From Methylobacterium sp. NMS14P (lineage in GTDB: Bacteria > Pseudomonadota > Alphaproteobacteria > Rhizobiales > Beijerinckiaceae): a stretch of DNA of 64,000 bases. Both the position numbers and the translations under genes were made by a program. Each line of letters opens with the position of its first letter. The stretch's first letter is position 1. The notes under the pieces were generated by a model that saw only the letters and a program-made list of their open reading frames with translations, did no database searches and was not told where the DNA came from. Below, in pieces: positions 27,706 to 35,566 of this stretch. The DNA lies in contig NZ_CP087106.1 in NCBI RefSeq assembly GCF_028583545.1, positions 5,625,001 to 5,689,000 of the forward strand, given 5' to 3'.

Positions 27706-27754
27706 CACACAGCCAAAAGGCCCCGCCGTCTCGGCGGGGCCTTTTGGCTGTGTG
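27706..27754. terminator. 23-bp perfect hairpin, probable bidirectional terminator
   Basis: Arms 27706-27728 and 27732-27754 are perfectly complementary over 23 bases (CACACAGCCAAAAGGCCCCG...), with only TCT between. The AAAA/TTTT tracts inside the arms allow terminator action on both strands: for the exported protein gene (plus) and for the KGG gene (minus, whose stop is about 100 bases away). Confidence 0.75.
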
Positions 27755-27855
27755 AACGGTGCTGGATCGAAGTTCCCGACCGTTGGCCTGAATCGAAAAC
27801 GGCGCCGGTCCCCTGGGGACGCGGCGCCGCTACGCAGTGCGGTTCGGCAGCGGCC

Positions 27856-28044
27856 TCACTCGGCCCGGCCGGTCCCCGTTGACTGCCCGCCCTTGCGGCC
27901 GGCGGACGAGGCGAGCTCGCGATCCTGCGAGAAGGAACGCTTCTCGGCCGGCACGCTGCGGCCGCCCTTGCTGGCGATCTCGCGCTGCCGCTCCAGATCC
28001 ATCGAGGCAAAGCCCCGCTTCGAGGTCGAATTTCCGGATGCCAT
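27856..28044 (-). CDS. KGG-motif general stress protein
   Basis: A 62-residue hydrophilic protein: MASGNSTSKRGFASMDLERQREIASKGGRSVPAEKRSFSQDRELASSAGRKGG... It carries two copies of the stress-protein repeat 'GFASMD-x-ERQREIASKGG' and 'SFSQDRELASSAGRKGG'. The family includes Con-10-like and GsiB-like hydrophilins that protect against desiccation or osmotic stress. A GAGGA ribosome site lies upstream of ATG 28044. An EcfG-like promoter precedes it. Confidence 0.9.
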   Translation of the reverse strand: MASGNSTSKRGFASMDLERQREIASKGGRSVPAEKRSFSQDRELASSAGRKGGQSTGTGRAE

Positions 28045-28078
28045 CAGTTCCTCCTCAGGCTTCGCTTCACCCCGCAAC

Positions 28079-28103
28079 AACCTTCAGCAATAACCAAGGT
28101 TCC
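28079..28103 (-). promoter_or_regulatory. EcfG-like promoter variant of the KGG gene
   Basis: Minus strand GGAAC (28103-28099), 16-base spacer, GGTT (28082-28079) instead of CGTT. Position (35 bases from ATG 28044) and gene family fit a stress promoter, but the first -10 base deviates. Confidence 0.55.
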
Positions 28104-28284
28104 TATCCCGAGACCTGCTCAAGCTTCCGCCAGCTAAGCTTGGCAGCAACCCGGACTTGTGTCCCGCGTTGGTCGACATTCGACCTTGGTAGAGGTCCGC
28201 GTTCGCTCCGGTTGGCCCGGGAGCCCGGCGACTTGTTCCGGGCGGACGGCGCCGCCGCGCGGCACGAGAGAAGGGTTTTCGCGT

Positions 28285-28491
28285 ATGACGAACCGCAACA
28301 TGGTCAAGGGTACCGTTCCGAACGACCCGGTGACGCAGCCGAACACGCCACCGCTGCCGCCGATGCCCGCGCCGGAGGACTCCGCCACGCCGACCACCCG
28401 CGAGGAGCCGACGGATTCGCCGCACCTGAATGCCAGTCTCAAGCGCGACGCGCCCCCTCCCGGCGGCCAGGGCCTCTCGACGAAGCGCTGA
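28285..28491 (+). CDS. Small hypothetical proline-rich protein
   Basis: A 68-residue hydrophilic, proline- and threonine-rich protein (NDPVTQPNTPPLPPMPAPEDSATPTTREEPTDSPHLNASLKRDAPPPGG). It is probably intrinsically disordered. GAGAAGG at 28267-28273 lies 12-18 bases upstream. No EcfG match was found upstream. It belongs to no family recognised here; the composition and location beside the stress genes suggest a stress-related disordered protein. Confidence 0.6.
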   Translation: MTNRNMVKGTVPNDPVTQPNTPPLPPMPAPEDSATPTTREEPTDSPHLNASLKRDAPPPGGQGLSTKR

Positions 28492-28507
28492 GTCGGGCGA
28501 GAAGGTC

Positions 28508-29341
28508 TCAGGTCTCACGCCCGCGCGTGAGGCGCGTCAGGCCCGCGACGAGAAGGGCGATCGCCAGGATCGTGACGATCCCGGCCACCGTCAGGATCCG
28601 CTGGATGAGCGGCGTGTAGACACCGCGTGCGGCATCGTAGCCGTAGCAGAGCAGGGTGAGCCGGTCGGTGATGCTGCCGACCCGGCCCTCGCCGGCCTCG
28701 GTCAGGGCGAGGCGGAGGTCACGCCCGGTCAGCGCGAGGGGCGACAGCACCCGGGCCACCCGGCCGTCGGCGGCGAGAAGAAGCGCCGCTGCGGGATGCG
28801 CGAAGCTGTCGGTCCCGGCATCGTAGACCGCCTTGTAGCCCAGCGCACCGGTAAGGCGCGCGAGCGCGCCGTCCGACACGATGAGCGCCCGGGGTCGGAC
28901 CGACTTCGCCCGGTCCCCGAGGGTCTCCGCCAGCATGCGGCGCGCGGCCGCGGCGTCGTCGCGCGGGTCGATCCCGACGAGCACGAGGGCGTAGTCGTCG
29001 GACGGCAGGCCCGTGGCTGCCAGGGCGTCCGCCGATAGGGACAGCATCGGGTCGCAGACATTCCCGCAGGTGTAATCCACCGGCAGCAGCAGGGCCGCGC
29101 GGCCTCCCAGCGCCTGCCCCAGAGTGGTCGGCCGGTCGGTGCGCGCGTCGGTGACGGCGAGGTCGAGCGGGGCCTGAGCACCTGGAGGCGGCGCGACCGC
29201 GACGCGGGCGAGGTCGGCCTGGACGAGGCGGGCCGCGGCCGGTCCCGGCGCCAGACCGAGGCCCAGCGCCAGCAGGGCGCCCAGACCACACCGACAGGTT
29301 GCGTCAGGCGCGGGGCTGGACAAGTGCCTGACGAACCGCAT
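28508..29341 (-). CDS. SCO1/SenC-like thioredoxin-fold protein with C-terminal anchor
   Basis: A 277-residue protein: a signal peptide (about 1-37), a thioredoxin-like domain with CGNVCDP (Cys92 and Cys96 as in SCO CxxxC copper sites), and the distal His in DSFAHPAAALLLAADGRVARVL. A C-terminal membrane helix follows (ILTVAGIVTILAIALLVAGLTRL). SCO proteins deliver copper to cytochrome oxidase CuA or keep cysteines reduced. No cox gene is adjacent. ATG 29341 starts the signal peptide. Confidence 0.8.
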   Translation of the reverse strand: MRFVRHLSSPAPDATCRCGLGALLALGLGLAPGPAAARLVQADLARVAVAPPPGAQAPLDLAVTDARTDRPTTLGQALGGRAALLLPVDYTCGNVCDPMLSLSADALAATGLPSDDYALVLVGIDPRDDAAAARRMLAETLGDRAKSVRPRALIVSDGALARLTGALGYKAVYDAGTDSFAHPAAALLLAADGRVARVLSPLALTGRDLRLALTEAGEGRVGSITDRLTLLCYGYDAARGVYTPLIQRILTVAGIVTILAIALLVAGLTRLTRGRET

Positions 29342-29402
29342 GGATAAGCGGGCCCGTCCGGCCCCGCCGTCCTGGGCGTGAGACCCGTCGCGGAGCCCCC
29401 GA

Positions 29403-29846
29403 ATGACCCTCGACACCGAGGTTTCCTCCCTGAAGCAGGTGCCGCTCTTCCGCGAGGTGGAGCCGGCGCGCCTGAAGCTTCTCGCCTTCACCAGCGAGCG
29501 GGTGCATTTCGAGCCGGGGCAGCGCTTCTTCGCCCGCGGCGACGTCGCGGATGCGGCCTACGTGATCCTCTCGGGCACGGCGGATGTCAGCATCGACGGT
29601 CCGGCCGGGCCGGTGCGGCTGGCGCTGCTCGGCCAGGACGCCCTCGTCGGCGAGATGGGCATCCTGGCCGAGCAGCCCCGCTCCGCCACTGTGACGGCGC
29701 AATCCGCGGTGACCGCGCTGCGCATCGACCGCGGCGTGTTCCTGGAACTCCTGGCACAGTTTCCACAGATCAGCATCGCCCTGATGCGCGTGCTGGCGCT
29801 GCGGCTGGAGCAGACCAATCAGGCGCTGGCCGAGAGCCGGAGCTGA
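29403..29846 (+). CDS. Stand-alone cyclic nucleotide-binding domain protein
   Basis: A 147-residue protein consisting of one CNB domain: SLKQVPLFREVEPARLKLLAF, FEPGQRFFARGDVADAAYVILSGTADV, LLGQDALVGEMGILAEQPRSATVTAQ and a final helix. The phosphate-binding cassette position reads GEMGILAEQPRSATV, close to the usual GE-[IL]-(x)n-R-[ST]-A. There is no helix-turn-helix or membrane part, so it is not a Crp-type regulator. It probably acts by protein interaction. Divergent from the SCO-like gene. Confidence 0.85.
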   Translation: MTLDTEVSSLKQVPLFREVEPARLKLLAFTSERVHFEPGQRFFARGDVADAAYVILSGTADVSIDGPAGPVRLALLGQDALVGEMGILAEQPRSATVTAQSAVTALRIDRGVFLELLAQFPQISIALMRVLALRLEQTNQALAESRS

Positions 29847-30287
29847 TCATACCGCGTAGGTGATGAACTCCAGGAGCGAGCCGTCCGGATCCCGGAAGTA
29901 GACGCTGATCCCGGTGCCCGCGGCGCCGTGCCGCTCGACCGGGCCGAGTTCCACCGGGACCCCGGCGGCCTCGAGATGCGCGATCGCGGTCTCGATCGCG
30001 CCCGACCAGCGGAAGCACAGGTCGCTGTTGCCCGGCTGGACAGGTGTCGCTGCCACGGGCACGGCCTCGACGCCCGGGCCGTGGCAGTTGAGCTGGACGC
30101 CGCCGAACCGGTAGGCGAAGCCGGGGCCGCGCTCGATGATCTCGGCACCCACCACGTCCCGGTAGAACGCGTTGGAGCGCGCCCAGTCGCTGACGTGGAT
30201 CACGCAGTGATCGAGGTGGATCGCCGGGCTGAGCGGGACATCGGCAGCGACTGTCGCCTCGGTCGGAAGAGTTTCGGTCTCGGGCAT
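29847..30287 (-). CDS. VOC-family (glyoxalase-like) protein
   Basis: A 146-residue protein with two beta-alpha-beta-beta-beta modules: HLDHCVIHVSDWARSNAFYRDVVGAEIIERG...YRFGGVQLNCHGPG, and NSDLCFRWSGAIETAIAHLEAAGVPVELGPVERHG...ISVYFRDPDGSLLEFITY. Candidate metal ligands are His near the start and Glu in LLEF. It could be a dioxygenase-like, lyase or resistance enzyme. Its stop abuts the stop of the CNB gene. Confidence 0.85.
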   Translation of the reverse strand: MPETETLPTEATVAADVPLSPAIHLDHCVIHVSDWARSNAFYRDVVGAEIIERGPGFAYRFGGVQLNCHGPGVEAVPVAATPVQPGNSDLCFRWSGAIETAIAHLEAAGVPVELGPVERHGAAGTGISVYFRDPDGSLLEFITYAV

Positions 30288-30458
30288 CGTTGACCTCCGC
30301 GCCGGGCGCAATAGAGCGCCTCTGCGATTCAGAATTAGGGCACAACCGTGGCCGTGGGAGCGGCCCGCGCGCGGCTCGCTGCGGCGGAAAAGCTACATCG
30401 TCACCGGCGCGGAGACGGTAGGCATGGCGCGACGACCGTATCCCGCACGACAGGACCT

Positions 30459-31139
30459 ATGATCGCCACGCTTCCCTCGGCCTGGAGCCGCCTGCGCCGG
30501 ATCGTTCTCTCGCGAATCCTCCTCGCCGTCGTGGCGATCGCGCCCCTCGCGGCCTGCCAGACCCGTCCGGTCCAGGTCGCCCAGGACGACGAGGCGGCGT
30601 GGTACGTCGGCAGCAAGCCCGACAAGCCCTTCGACATTCCGCTTGTCGATACCCAGCGCCTCGATCCGAAGTACCGCCGCCAGCAGGTGAGCTACAACGG
30701 CCCCGAGCAGCCCGGGACGATCGTGGTCGACATCGACAAGCGTCAGCTCGTCCTCGTCCAGGCCGACGGCACGGCGATGCAATACGGTGTCGGTGTCGGC
30801 AAGGCCGGCTTCTCGTGGAAGGGCGAGGCACGGGTCGGGCGCAAGGGCGTATGGCCGGACTGGAGCCCGACCGTCACGATGGTCTCGCTGCATCCCGACC
30901 TGCCGCGCACCCGCAAGGGCGGCCTCGACAACCCCCTCGGCGCGCGCGCCCTCTACCTCTACCAGGGCAACCGCGACATCCTGTTCCGCATCCACGGTAC
31001 CAACGAGCCCTGGAGCATCGGCGAGCAGATGTCGTCGGGCTGCGTCCGGATGCTGAACGAGGATATCGCCGACCTGTACGAGCGCGTGCCGGTAGGCACC
31101 CGCGTCCTCATCAAGCGCAACGGCAAGTACCGGACCTGA
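30459..31139 (+). CDS. L,D-transpeptidase lipoprotein (YkuD domain)
   Basis: The 226-residue protein has a lipoprotein signal with lipobox LAAC near residue 33. The mature part holds a YkuD catalytic domain: PGTIVVDIDKRQLVLVQADGTAMQYGVGVGK at the start and HGTN...SSGCVRM with His179 and catalytic Cys195. It makes 3-3 cross-links in peptidoglycan or attaches proteins to it, which is a common mode in Rhizobiales. ATG 30459 begins the signal peptide. Confidence 0.92.
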   Translation: MIATLPSAWSRLRRIVLSRILLAVVAIAPLAACQTRPVQVAQDDEAAWYVGSKPDKPFDIPLVDTQRLDPKYRRQQVSYNGPEQPGTIVVDIDKRQLVLVQADGTAMQYGVGVGKAGFSWKGEARVGRKGVWPDWSPTVTMVSLHPDLPRTRKGGLDNPLGARALYLYQGNRDILFRIHGTNEPWSIGEQMSSGCVRMLNEDIADLYERVPVGTRVLIKRNGKYRT

Positions 31140-31166
31140 TCGGACGGGGCGCGGATTCCTGGCCGG

Positions 31167-31460
31167 TCAGCCGGCCGGCGTCCCCGCGGCGGACGCATCG
31201 CGGACCTCGCCGGAAACCCGCTTGGCGAGGCGGTCCAGAGCCGCTCGATCCAGATCGCCCCGATCCGGGCCGCCGAGGGCCGCGGCCGGCTCGCCCGGTC
31301 GACCGTCCGGCGCCATGCCGTCGCTGGCCAGCACCGCGGCGGTGGTCAGGCCCGGTCCGGTCCTGTCGGTCGGCCGTTCCGGGCCGATCGCGAAACCGGC
31401 CCAGACGAGGAGCGCCGCGCACAGGGCCAAGCTGGCCAGCAGGGTCTTGAGAAAGGTCAT
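31167..31460 (-). CDS. Small hypothetical exported protein with EcfG promoter at its start
   Basis: A 97-residue protein with a signal segment (MTFLKTLLASLALCAALLVWAGFA) followed by a Gly/Pro/Asp-rich, probably disordered region and a charged C-terminal helix (DRAALDRLAKRVSGEVRDASA). No family is recognised. An exact EcfG promoter ends 7 bases before the ATG, which would give a leaderless or near-leaderless stress mRNA. Confidence 0.65.
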   Translation of the reverse strand: MTFLKTLLASLALCAALLVWAGFAIGPERPTDRTGPGLTTAAVLASDGMAPDGRPGEPAAALGGPDRGDLDRAALDRLAKRVSGEVRDASAAGTPAG

Positions 31461-31467
31461 GTTTCAT

Positions 31468-31493
31468 AACGAGCGGCTCCGGGCCGTCGTTCC
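31468..31493 (-). promoter_or_regulatory. EcfG-type promoter adjoining ATG 31460
   Basis: Minus strand GGAAC (31493-31489), 17-base spacer, CGTT (31471-31468). It is exact but unusually close to the start codon, so chance occurrence is less easily excluded than in the phyR region. Confidence 0.6.
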
Positions 31494-31671
31494 GTTGCCA
31501 AGCTTGGCCCAGGCGGGCGGAACGCTTTGGCAACCACGGCGGTCGAAACTCGGCATCGCGCTCGCGAGGCCGATTCGGTCGCCCGGCAAATTCGCCACAT
31601 TGGCCGGGCACCGTCGCGGCCTCGACGCCCCCGTCACCAGCTTACTCGCCACGCGCGTGGACATTCCCACT

Positions 31672-32175
31672 ATGATCAGACCGATGCTCGCCCTGCTCCT
31701 CCTCTGCGGCCCCGCGGCCGCGGCCGGGACGGTCAGCGGCCCCGCGACCGTGATCGACGGTGACACGATCGAGGTGCAGGGTACGCGTATCAACCTCTAC
31801 GGTATCGACGCTCCCGAGACCGCGCAGCGCTGCGAAACCGCCAATGGCCAGGAGTATCGCTGCGGCAGCGAGGCCGCGCAGGCCCTGCGCGCGCGGATCG
31901 GCAGCGGCGCGGTCACGTGCGAGCGGCGGGAGGGCGGCGTGCCCGGTCGCGTCACCGGGATCTGCCACGTCCACGGCGAGGACCTGTCCGCCTGGATGGT
32001 CGGGCAGGGGCTGGCGCTGGCCAACCGTCAAGTGACGGCTCCCTATATCCGCCAGGAGGGCCACGCCTGGGCGACCCGCCGCGGCATCTGGGCCGGCACC
32101 TTCGAGAAGCCGGCCGACTGGCGCCAGGACCGGCGCCGAGTCGAGGCCGCGGCCGGCACGAGCGCGGCCGACTAG
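31672..32175 (+). CDS. Exported staphylococcal-nuclease-type thermonuclease
   Basis: A 167-residue protein with a signal peptide (MIRPMLALLLLCGPAAAA) and an SNase fold: VIDGDTIEVQGTRINLYGIDAPETAQRC (catalytic Asp/Arg/Glu region), VTGICHVHGEDLSAWMVGQGLALA and a C-terminal GHAWATRRGIWAGTFEKPADW. Cysteines at the AQRCET, EYRCGS, VTCERR and GICHVH positions suggest disulfides. It probably degrades nucleic acid in the periplasm or outside. Confidence 0.88.
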   Translation: MIRPMLALLLLCGPAAAAGTVSGPATVIDGDTIEVQGTRINLYGIDAPETAQRCETANGQEYRCGSEAAQALRARIGSGAVTCERREGGVPGRVTGICHVHGEDLSAWMVGQGLALANRQVTAPYIRQEGHAWATRRGIWAGTFEKPADWRQDRRRVEAAAGTSAAD

Positions 32176-32188
32176 CCGCTCCGGCGGC

Positions 32189-33307
32189 TCAGGCCGTCGC
32201 GTCCTGTCCCTCGGTGAATTCCCGCCAGAGCAGGACCAGGGCGGCCATCACGGCCGGCCCGAGGAACAGGCCGAGGAGCCCGAAGGTCTCGACGCCGCCG
32301 AGGATGCCGAGGAGCACCCACAGGAAGGGCAGCTTGGTCGTGCCGCCGATCAGCGCCGGGCGGATGAAGTGGTCGGCCACGAAGGTCACGACGAAGCCCG
32401 CCGCCGCCACCACGAGAGCCGCTTTCACCGACCCGGCCGCCACCAGGAGGAGCGCCGCGATCGCGATGGCCACGGCGGCGCCGAACGGGATCATCGCCGC
32501 GACCGCCGTGAAGGCGCCGAGCAGGACCGGGTGGGGCACGCCCGCGAAGTGGTAGACGATCCCGAGCACGAAGCCCTCGCCGAGGCCGACCAGCACCAGC
32601 CCGTCGACCGTGCCGTGCACCGAGGCCACCATCTGGCGGGCGACGCGCTCGCCGCGCGGCCCGAACAGCCGGTGGCAGGCGGTGAGCGACTGGTCCCGCA
32701 CCGTCCGCCAGTCGCGGAACAGGAAGAACAGCGCCACGAGGCTGAAGCCGAACAGGACGATGCGGTGCAGCACCTCGCGGCCGACATTGCGGGAGGCCCC
32801 GAGCACCGAGTGGTTCTCGAACCGGCGCAGCAGATCGGAGCCCGCCTGCGCGTGGCCGAGATTGTCGTTCCACCACGCGGTCGCCTGCGCGGCGCCGTAG
32901 GGCAGGTGCTGCAGGAATTCCGGCGCCGGCACCCCGTTCGCCTCGGCGTTCCGAACGAACTCGGCCACGTCGTGGGCCTCGCGGGCGGCCTGGATGCCGA
33001 GGATCGCGAGCGGCGCCAGGAAGACCAGCGCCACGGCCGCGGTCATCAGCGTGGGCAGGAGGATGTTGTGCTTGCCCGGCGGGAAACGGTGCTCGAGCCG
33101 CTGGTAGACCGGCCAGAGGGCGATCGCCAGGACCACCGCCCAGGCGAGCGCCGGCAGGAACTCGTGCAGGATCCAGAGGCCGAGCGCCGTCAGGGTCAGG
33201 ACCAGCAGGACCCGGGCCGCTCCCTGGGAGCGCGCGCGCTCCTGCGGCGGCAGGGGCGGCGTCTCGACGCGCGCCGGCGGAGCGGCGGGCTTGGTGATCG
33301 GTGGCAT
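32189..33307 (-). CDS. AI-2E family transporter (PerM/YdiK-like)
   Basis: The 372-residue protein has a Pro-rich N-terminus and about eight hydrophobic segments in the AI-2E layout. Family signatures are HEFLPALAWAVVLAIALWPVYQRLE, PTLMTAAVALVFLAPL, VDGLVLVGLGEGFVLGIVYHFAGVPHPVLLGAFTAVAAMIPFG and the final GILGGVETFGLLGLFLGPAVMA. Members are secondary transporters with varied cargo (autoinducer-2, Na+/H+), so the substrate is open. Confidence 0.9.
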   Translation of the reverse strand: MPPITKPAAPPARVETPPLPPQERARSQGAARVLLVLTLTALGLWILHEFLPALAWAVVLAIALWPVYQRLEHRFPPGKHNILLPTLMTAAVALVFLAPLAILGIQAAREAHDVAEFVRNAEANGVPAPEFLQHLPYGAAQATAWWNDNLGHAQAGSDLLRRFENHSVLGASRNVGREVLHRIVLFGFSLVALFFLFRDWRTVRDQSLTACHRLFGPRGERVARQMVASVHGTVDGLVLVGLGEGFVLGIVYHFAGVPHPVLLGAFTAVAAMIPFGAAVAIAIAALLLVAAGSVKAALVVAAAGFVVTFVADHFIRPALIGGTTKLPFLWVLLGILGGVETFGLLGLFLGPAVMAALVLLWREFTEGQDATA

Positions 33308-33608
33308 CCGTCTGGTCTCCTGAGGACGCGCCTCGTCTCGCCGTCAAGCTAGGGCCGGCGCGTCCGGAGCGTACGCGCGTCCCCGCACCCGGCGGCGCAC
33401 GCCTGTGGACAGGCGCTGAAACGCCGGGGAAGCGCCGCGGTTGCCGCTTCTGACACCCTCGTGTAGAGGTCGCCGCCATTCGACCGGGCCGCGTTCCAGG
33501 GCCCGTCCACGCGTAGGGCGGCCGCGCGAGGCGCTTGCGCCGGGCCGCCCGGGCGGCGAGGGGGCTCCCGCACGACCGATCCGGAACTCGAACAGCCCGC
33601 GAGATTAC
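33308..33608. other. Divergent region between the AI-2E gene and acpXL
   Basis: About 301 bases without a gene. It should contain promoters for both flanking units. The one structure seen is the palindrome CGCCTGTGGACAGGCG at 33400-33415, which recurs elsewhere in this window. Confidence 0.5.
33400..33415. repeat. 16-base palindrome CGCCTGTGGACAGGCG, copy 1
   Basis: Seven-base perfect arms around GG. The same 16 bases occur at 43972-43987, and a one-mismatch copy at 39357-39372. The centre contains TGTCCACA, close to high-GC DnaA boxes, but a role is unproven. Confidence 0.45.
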
Positions 33609-33917
33609 ATGTCCGACGAGCCCGCCCACGGCAGCGCCACCTTCGAGCGCGTGGCCGACATCATAGCCGAGACCGCCGACATCCCGCGGGACAAGATCAC
33701 GCCCGAGAGTCACGCCATCGACGACCTCGGTATCGACAGCCTCGCCTTCCTCGACATCGCCTTCGCGGTGGACAAGGCCTTCGGGATCAAGCTGCCGCTC
33801 GAGCGGTGGACCCAGGAGGTCAACGAGGGCAAGGTCCCGGCCGAGGAGTACTTCGTCCTCAAGAACCTGTGCGCGCGCATCGACGGCCTCGTGGCCGAGA
33901 AGGCCGCCAAGGTCTGA
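33609..33917 (+). CDS. acpXL: Special acyl carrier protein for very-long-chain lipid A acyl groups
   Basis: A 102-residue ACP with phosphopantetheine Ser44 in [30 protein letters not shown]. It is longer than housekeeping ACP and has the extra segment [32 protein letters not shown], typical of AcpXL. In rhizobia AcpXL carries the C26-C28 hydroxy fatty acid attached to lipid A. Neighbours (dehydratase and a KS-like protein) match the rhizobial acpXL cluster order. Confidence 0.9.
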   Translation: MSDEPAHGSATFERVADIIAETADIPRDKITPESHAIDDLGIDSLAFLDIAFAVDKAFGIKLPLERWTQEVNEGKVPAEEYFVLKNLCARIDGLVAEKAAKV

Positions 33918-33939
33918 ACCAAGGCCGATCCGACCCATC

Positions 33940-34419
33940 ATGCGCCTCGAATATTTCGAGATGATCGACTCCGTGCGGCTCCTCGACAGGGCCGCCGGCC
34001 GCATCGAGGCGCTCGCCCGGGTGCCGATGGCGAGCCCGGTCTTCGAGGGCCACTTTCCCGGTCATCCCCTCGTGCCGGGCGTGCTCCTGACCGAGACGAT
34101 GGCCCAGGCCTCCGGGTACCTCGTGCTCGCCCATCTCGACTTCGCCCGAATGCCGTTCCTCACCGGGGTCGACAAAGCGCGCTTCCGGTCTTTCGTCGGG
34201 CCCGGCGCGGACCTCCTCGTCACGGCGACCCTCGAGCATGACGGCTCGGGCTACGCGGTGACCAAGGCTGCGATCAGCCACGACGGCAAGGCGCTGTGCG
34301 ACGCGGAACTCCGCTTCCGCACCATGCCGTTCCCGGACGGCCTCGACGCGCCGATGCGCGAGCGGGCGCGGACGATCGGCCTGTTTCCCGATTCGGCACC
34401 GGCCGAACGCGAGCCCTGA
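33940..34419 (+). CDS. FabZ-like 3-hydroxyacyl-ACP dehydratase of the acpXL cluster
   Basis: A 159-residue hotdog-fold protein. The catalytic pair is His38 in FEGHFPGHPLVPGVLL and Glu52 in TETMAQASGY. This is the FabZ arrangement, adapted to the very-long-chain pathway by its location 22 bases after acpXL. It dehydrates the 3-hydroxyacyl intermediate during chain extension. The C-terminal 25 residues extend beyond housekeeping FabZ. Confidence 0.9.
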   Translation: MRLEYFEMIDSVRLLDRAAGRIEALARVPMASPVFEGHFPGHPLVPGVLLTETMAQASGYLVLAHLDFARMPFLTGVDKARFRSFVGPGADLLVTATLEHDGSGYAVTKAAISHDGKALCDAELRFRTMPFPDGLDAPMRERARTIGLFPDSAPAEREP

Positions 34420-34426
34420 GTCTGCC

Positions 34427-35566
34427 ATGAGCCGCCCCGTCGTCGTCACCGGCCTCGGCCTCGTCTCCTGCGCGGGCGAGGGCGTCGACGCTCACCTGGC
34501 CGCCCTCGCCGGGGAGGCGGCCCCGCGCACCGACAGCGAGACCTTCGCGCCCTATCCGGTCCATCCGGCCCCAGCGATCGTGTGGGACGGTCAGATTCCC
34601 AAGCGCAGCGACCAGCGGCAGATGGAGGCGTGGCAGCGGCTCGGCGTCTACGCCGCCGGCCTCGCCCTCGACGAAGCGGGCGTGAAGGACGACGCCGCCT
34701 TCAAGCAGGCGCTTCACCTCGTCGTGGCCGCGGGCGGCGGTGAGCGCGACTACGCGGCGGACGGAGCGATCCTGACCGGCCTGCGCGACGCCGCGGACCC
34801 GGGCGCCTACCTGAACGAGCGGCTCCAGAACGATCTCCGCCCGACGCTGTTCCTCGCCCAGCTCTCGAACCTGCTCGCCGGCAACATCGCCATCGTGCAC
34901 GGGGTGACGGGCGCCTCGCGCACGTTCATGGGCGAGGAATCCGCCGGGGTCGACGCCCTGCGGATCGCCCAGGCGCGGGTGGCGTCGGGCCAGATCGACG
35001 CGATCCTGGTCGGCGGCTCCTACAGCGCCGAGCGGCCGGACGTGCTGGTGATCCACGAGATGGGCGGCTACCTCGCCCGCGACGCCTACCGTCCGGTCTT
35101 CGCACGGGGCGAGGCGGGTGGCGAGGCAGGCGGGTTCATCCTCGGAAGCTGCGCGGCCTTCCTGATGCTCGAATCCGCCGCGCACGCGGCCGCCCGCGGC
35201 GCCCGCGCCCTGGCGCGGCTGGAGCCGGTGGCGAGCGACCGGACCCGGCGCGCGCCGGGCAGCGTCGCCGGCAGCCTCGAGACCCTCTGGCGAAAGGCCG
35301 GCCTCTCGGACCCCGACCACGTCCTGTCCGGCGCCACCGGCGTCGCCCCGATCACCGCGGAGGAGCGCGCGACGCTGGCACAGCTCGCACCGGGCGCGCC
35401 CCTGCGGGCCCTCGGGGACGTGATCGGGCACGGGCTCGAGGTGGCGGCGCCGTTCGGGGCGGCCCTCGCCGCCGCCCTCGTCGCCGAGGGCCGCGCCCGC
35501 GAGGTCGCCGTGACCGCTGTCGGCCACCGGCGCGGCGAGGGTGTCCTGCGCCTTGTCGCGGCCTGA
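34427..35566 (+). CDS. Beta-ketoacyl synthase-like protein lacking the active-site cysteine (FabF2XL-type)
   Basis: The 379-residue protein has a thiolase fold start (RPVVVTGLGLVSCAGEGVDAHLAAL) and the usual KS blocks, yet the nucleophilic Cys position is replaced: aligning GxxDAILVGGS with FabF places Glu171 (in FMGEESAGVDAL) where Cys should be. The first catalytic His is also absent (SGATGVAPI instead of HGTxT), while the second is kept (DVIGHGLEVAAPFGAA). It resembles the chain-length-factor partners of KS dimers and the rhizobial FabF2XL. It starts 7 bases after the dehydratase gene. Confidence 0.85.
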   Translation: MSRPVVVTGLGLVSCAGEGVDAHLAALAGEAAPRTDSETFAPYPVHPAPAIVWDGQIPKRSDQRQMEAWQRLGVYAAGLALDEAGVKDDAAFKQALHLVVAAGGGERDYAADGAILTGLRDAADPGAYLNERLQNDLRPTLFLAQLSNLLAGNIAIVHGVTGASRTFMGEESAGVDALRIAQARVASGQIDAILVGGSYSAERPDVLVIHEMGGYLARDAYRPVFARGEAGGEAGGFILGSCAAFLMLESAAHAAARGARALARLEPVASDRTRRAPGSVAGSLETLWRKAGLSDPDHVLSGATGVAPITAEERATLAQLAPGAPLRALGDVIGHGLEVAAPFGAALAAALVAEGRAREVAVTAVGHRRGEGVLRLVAA

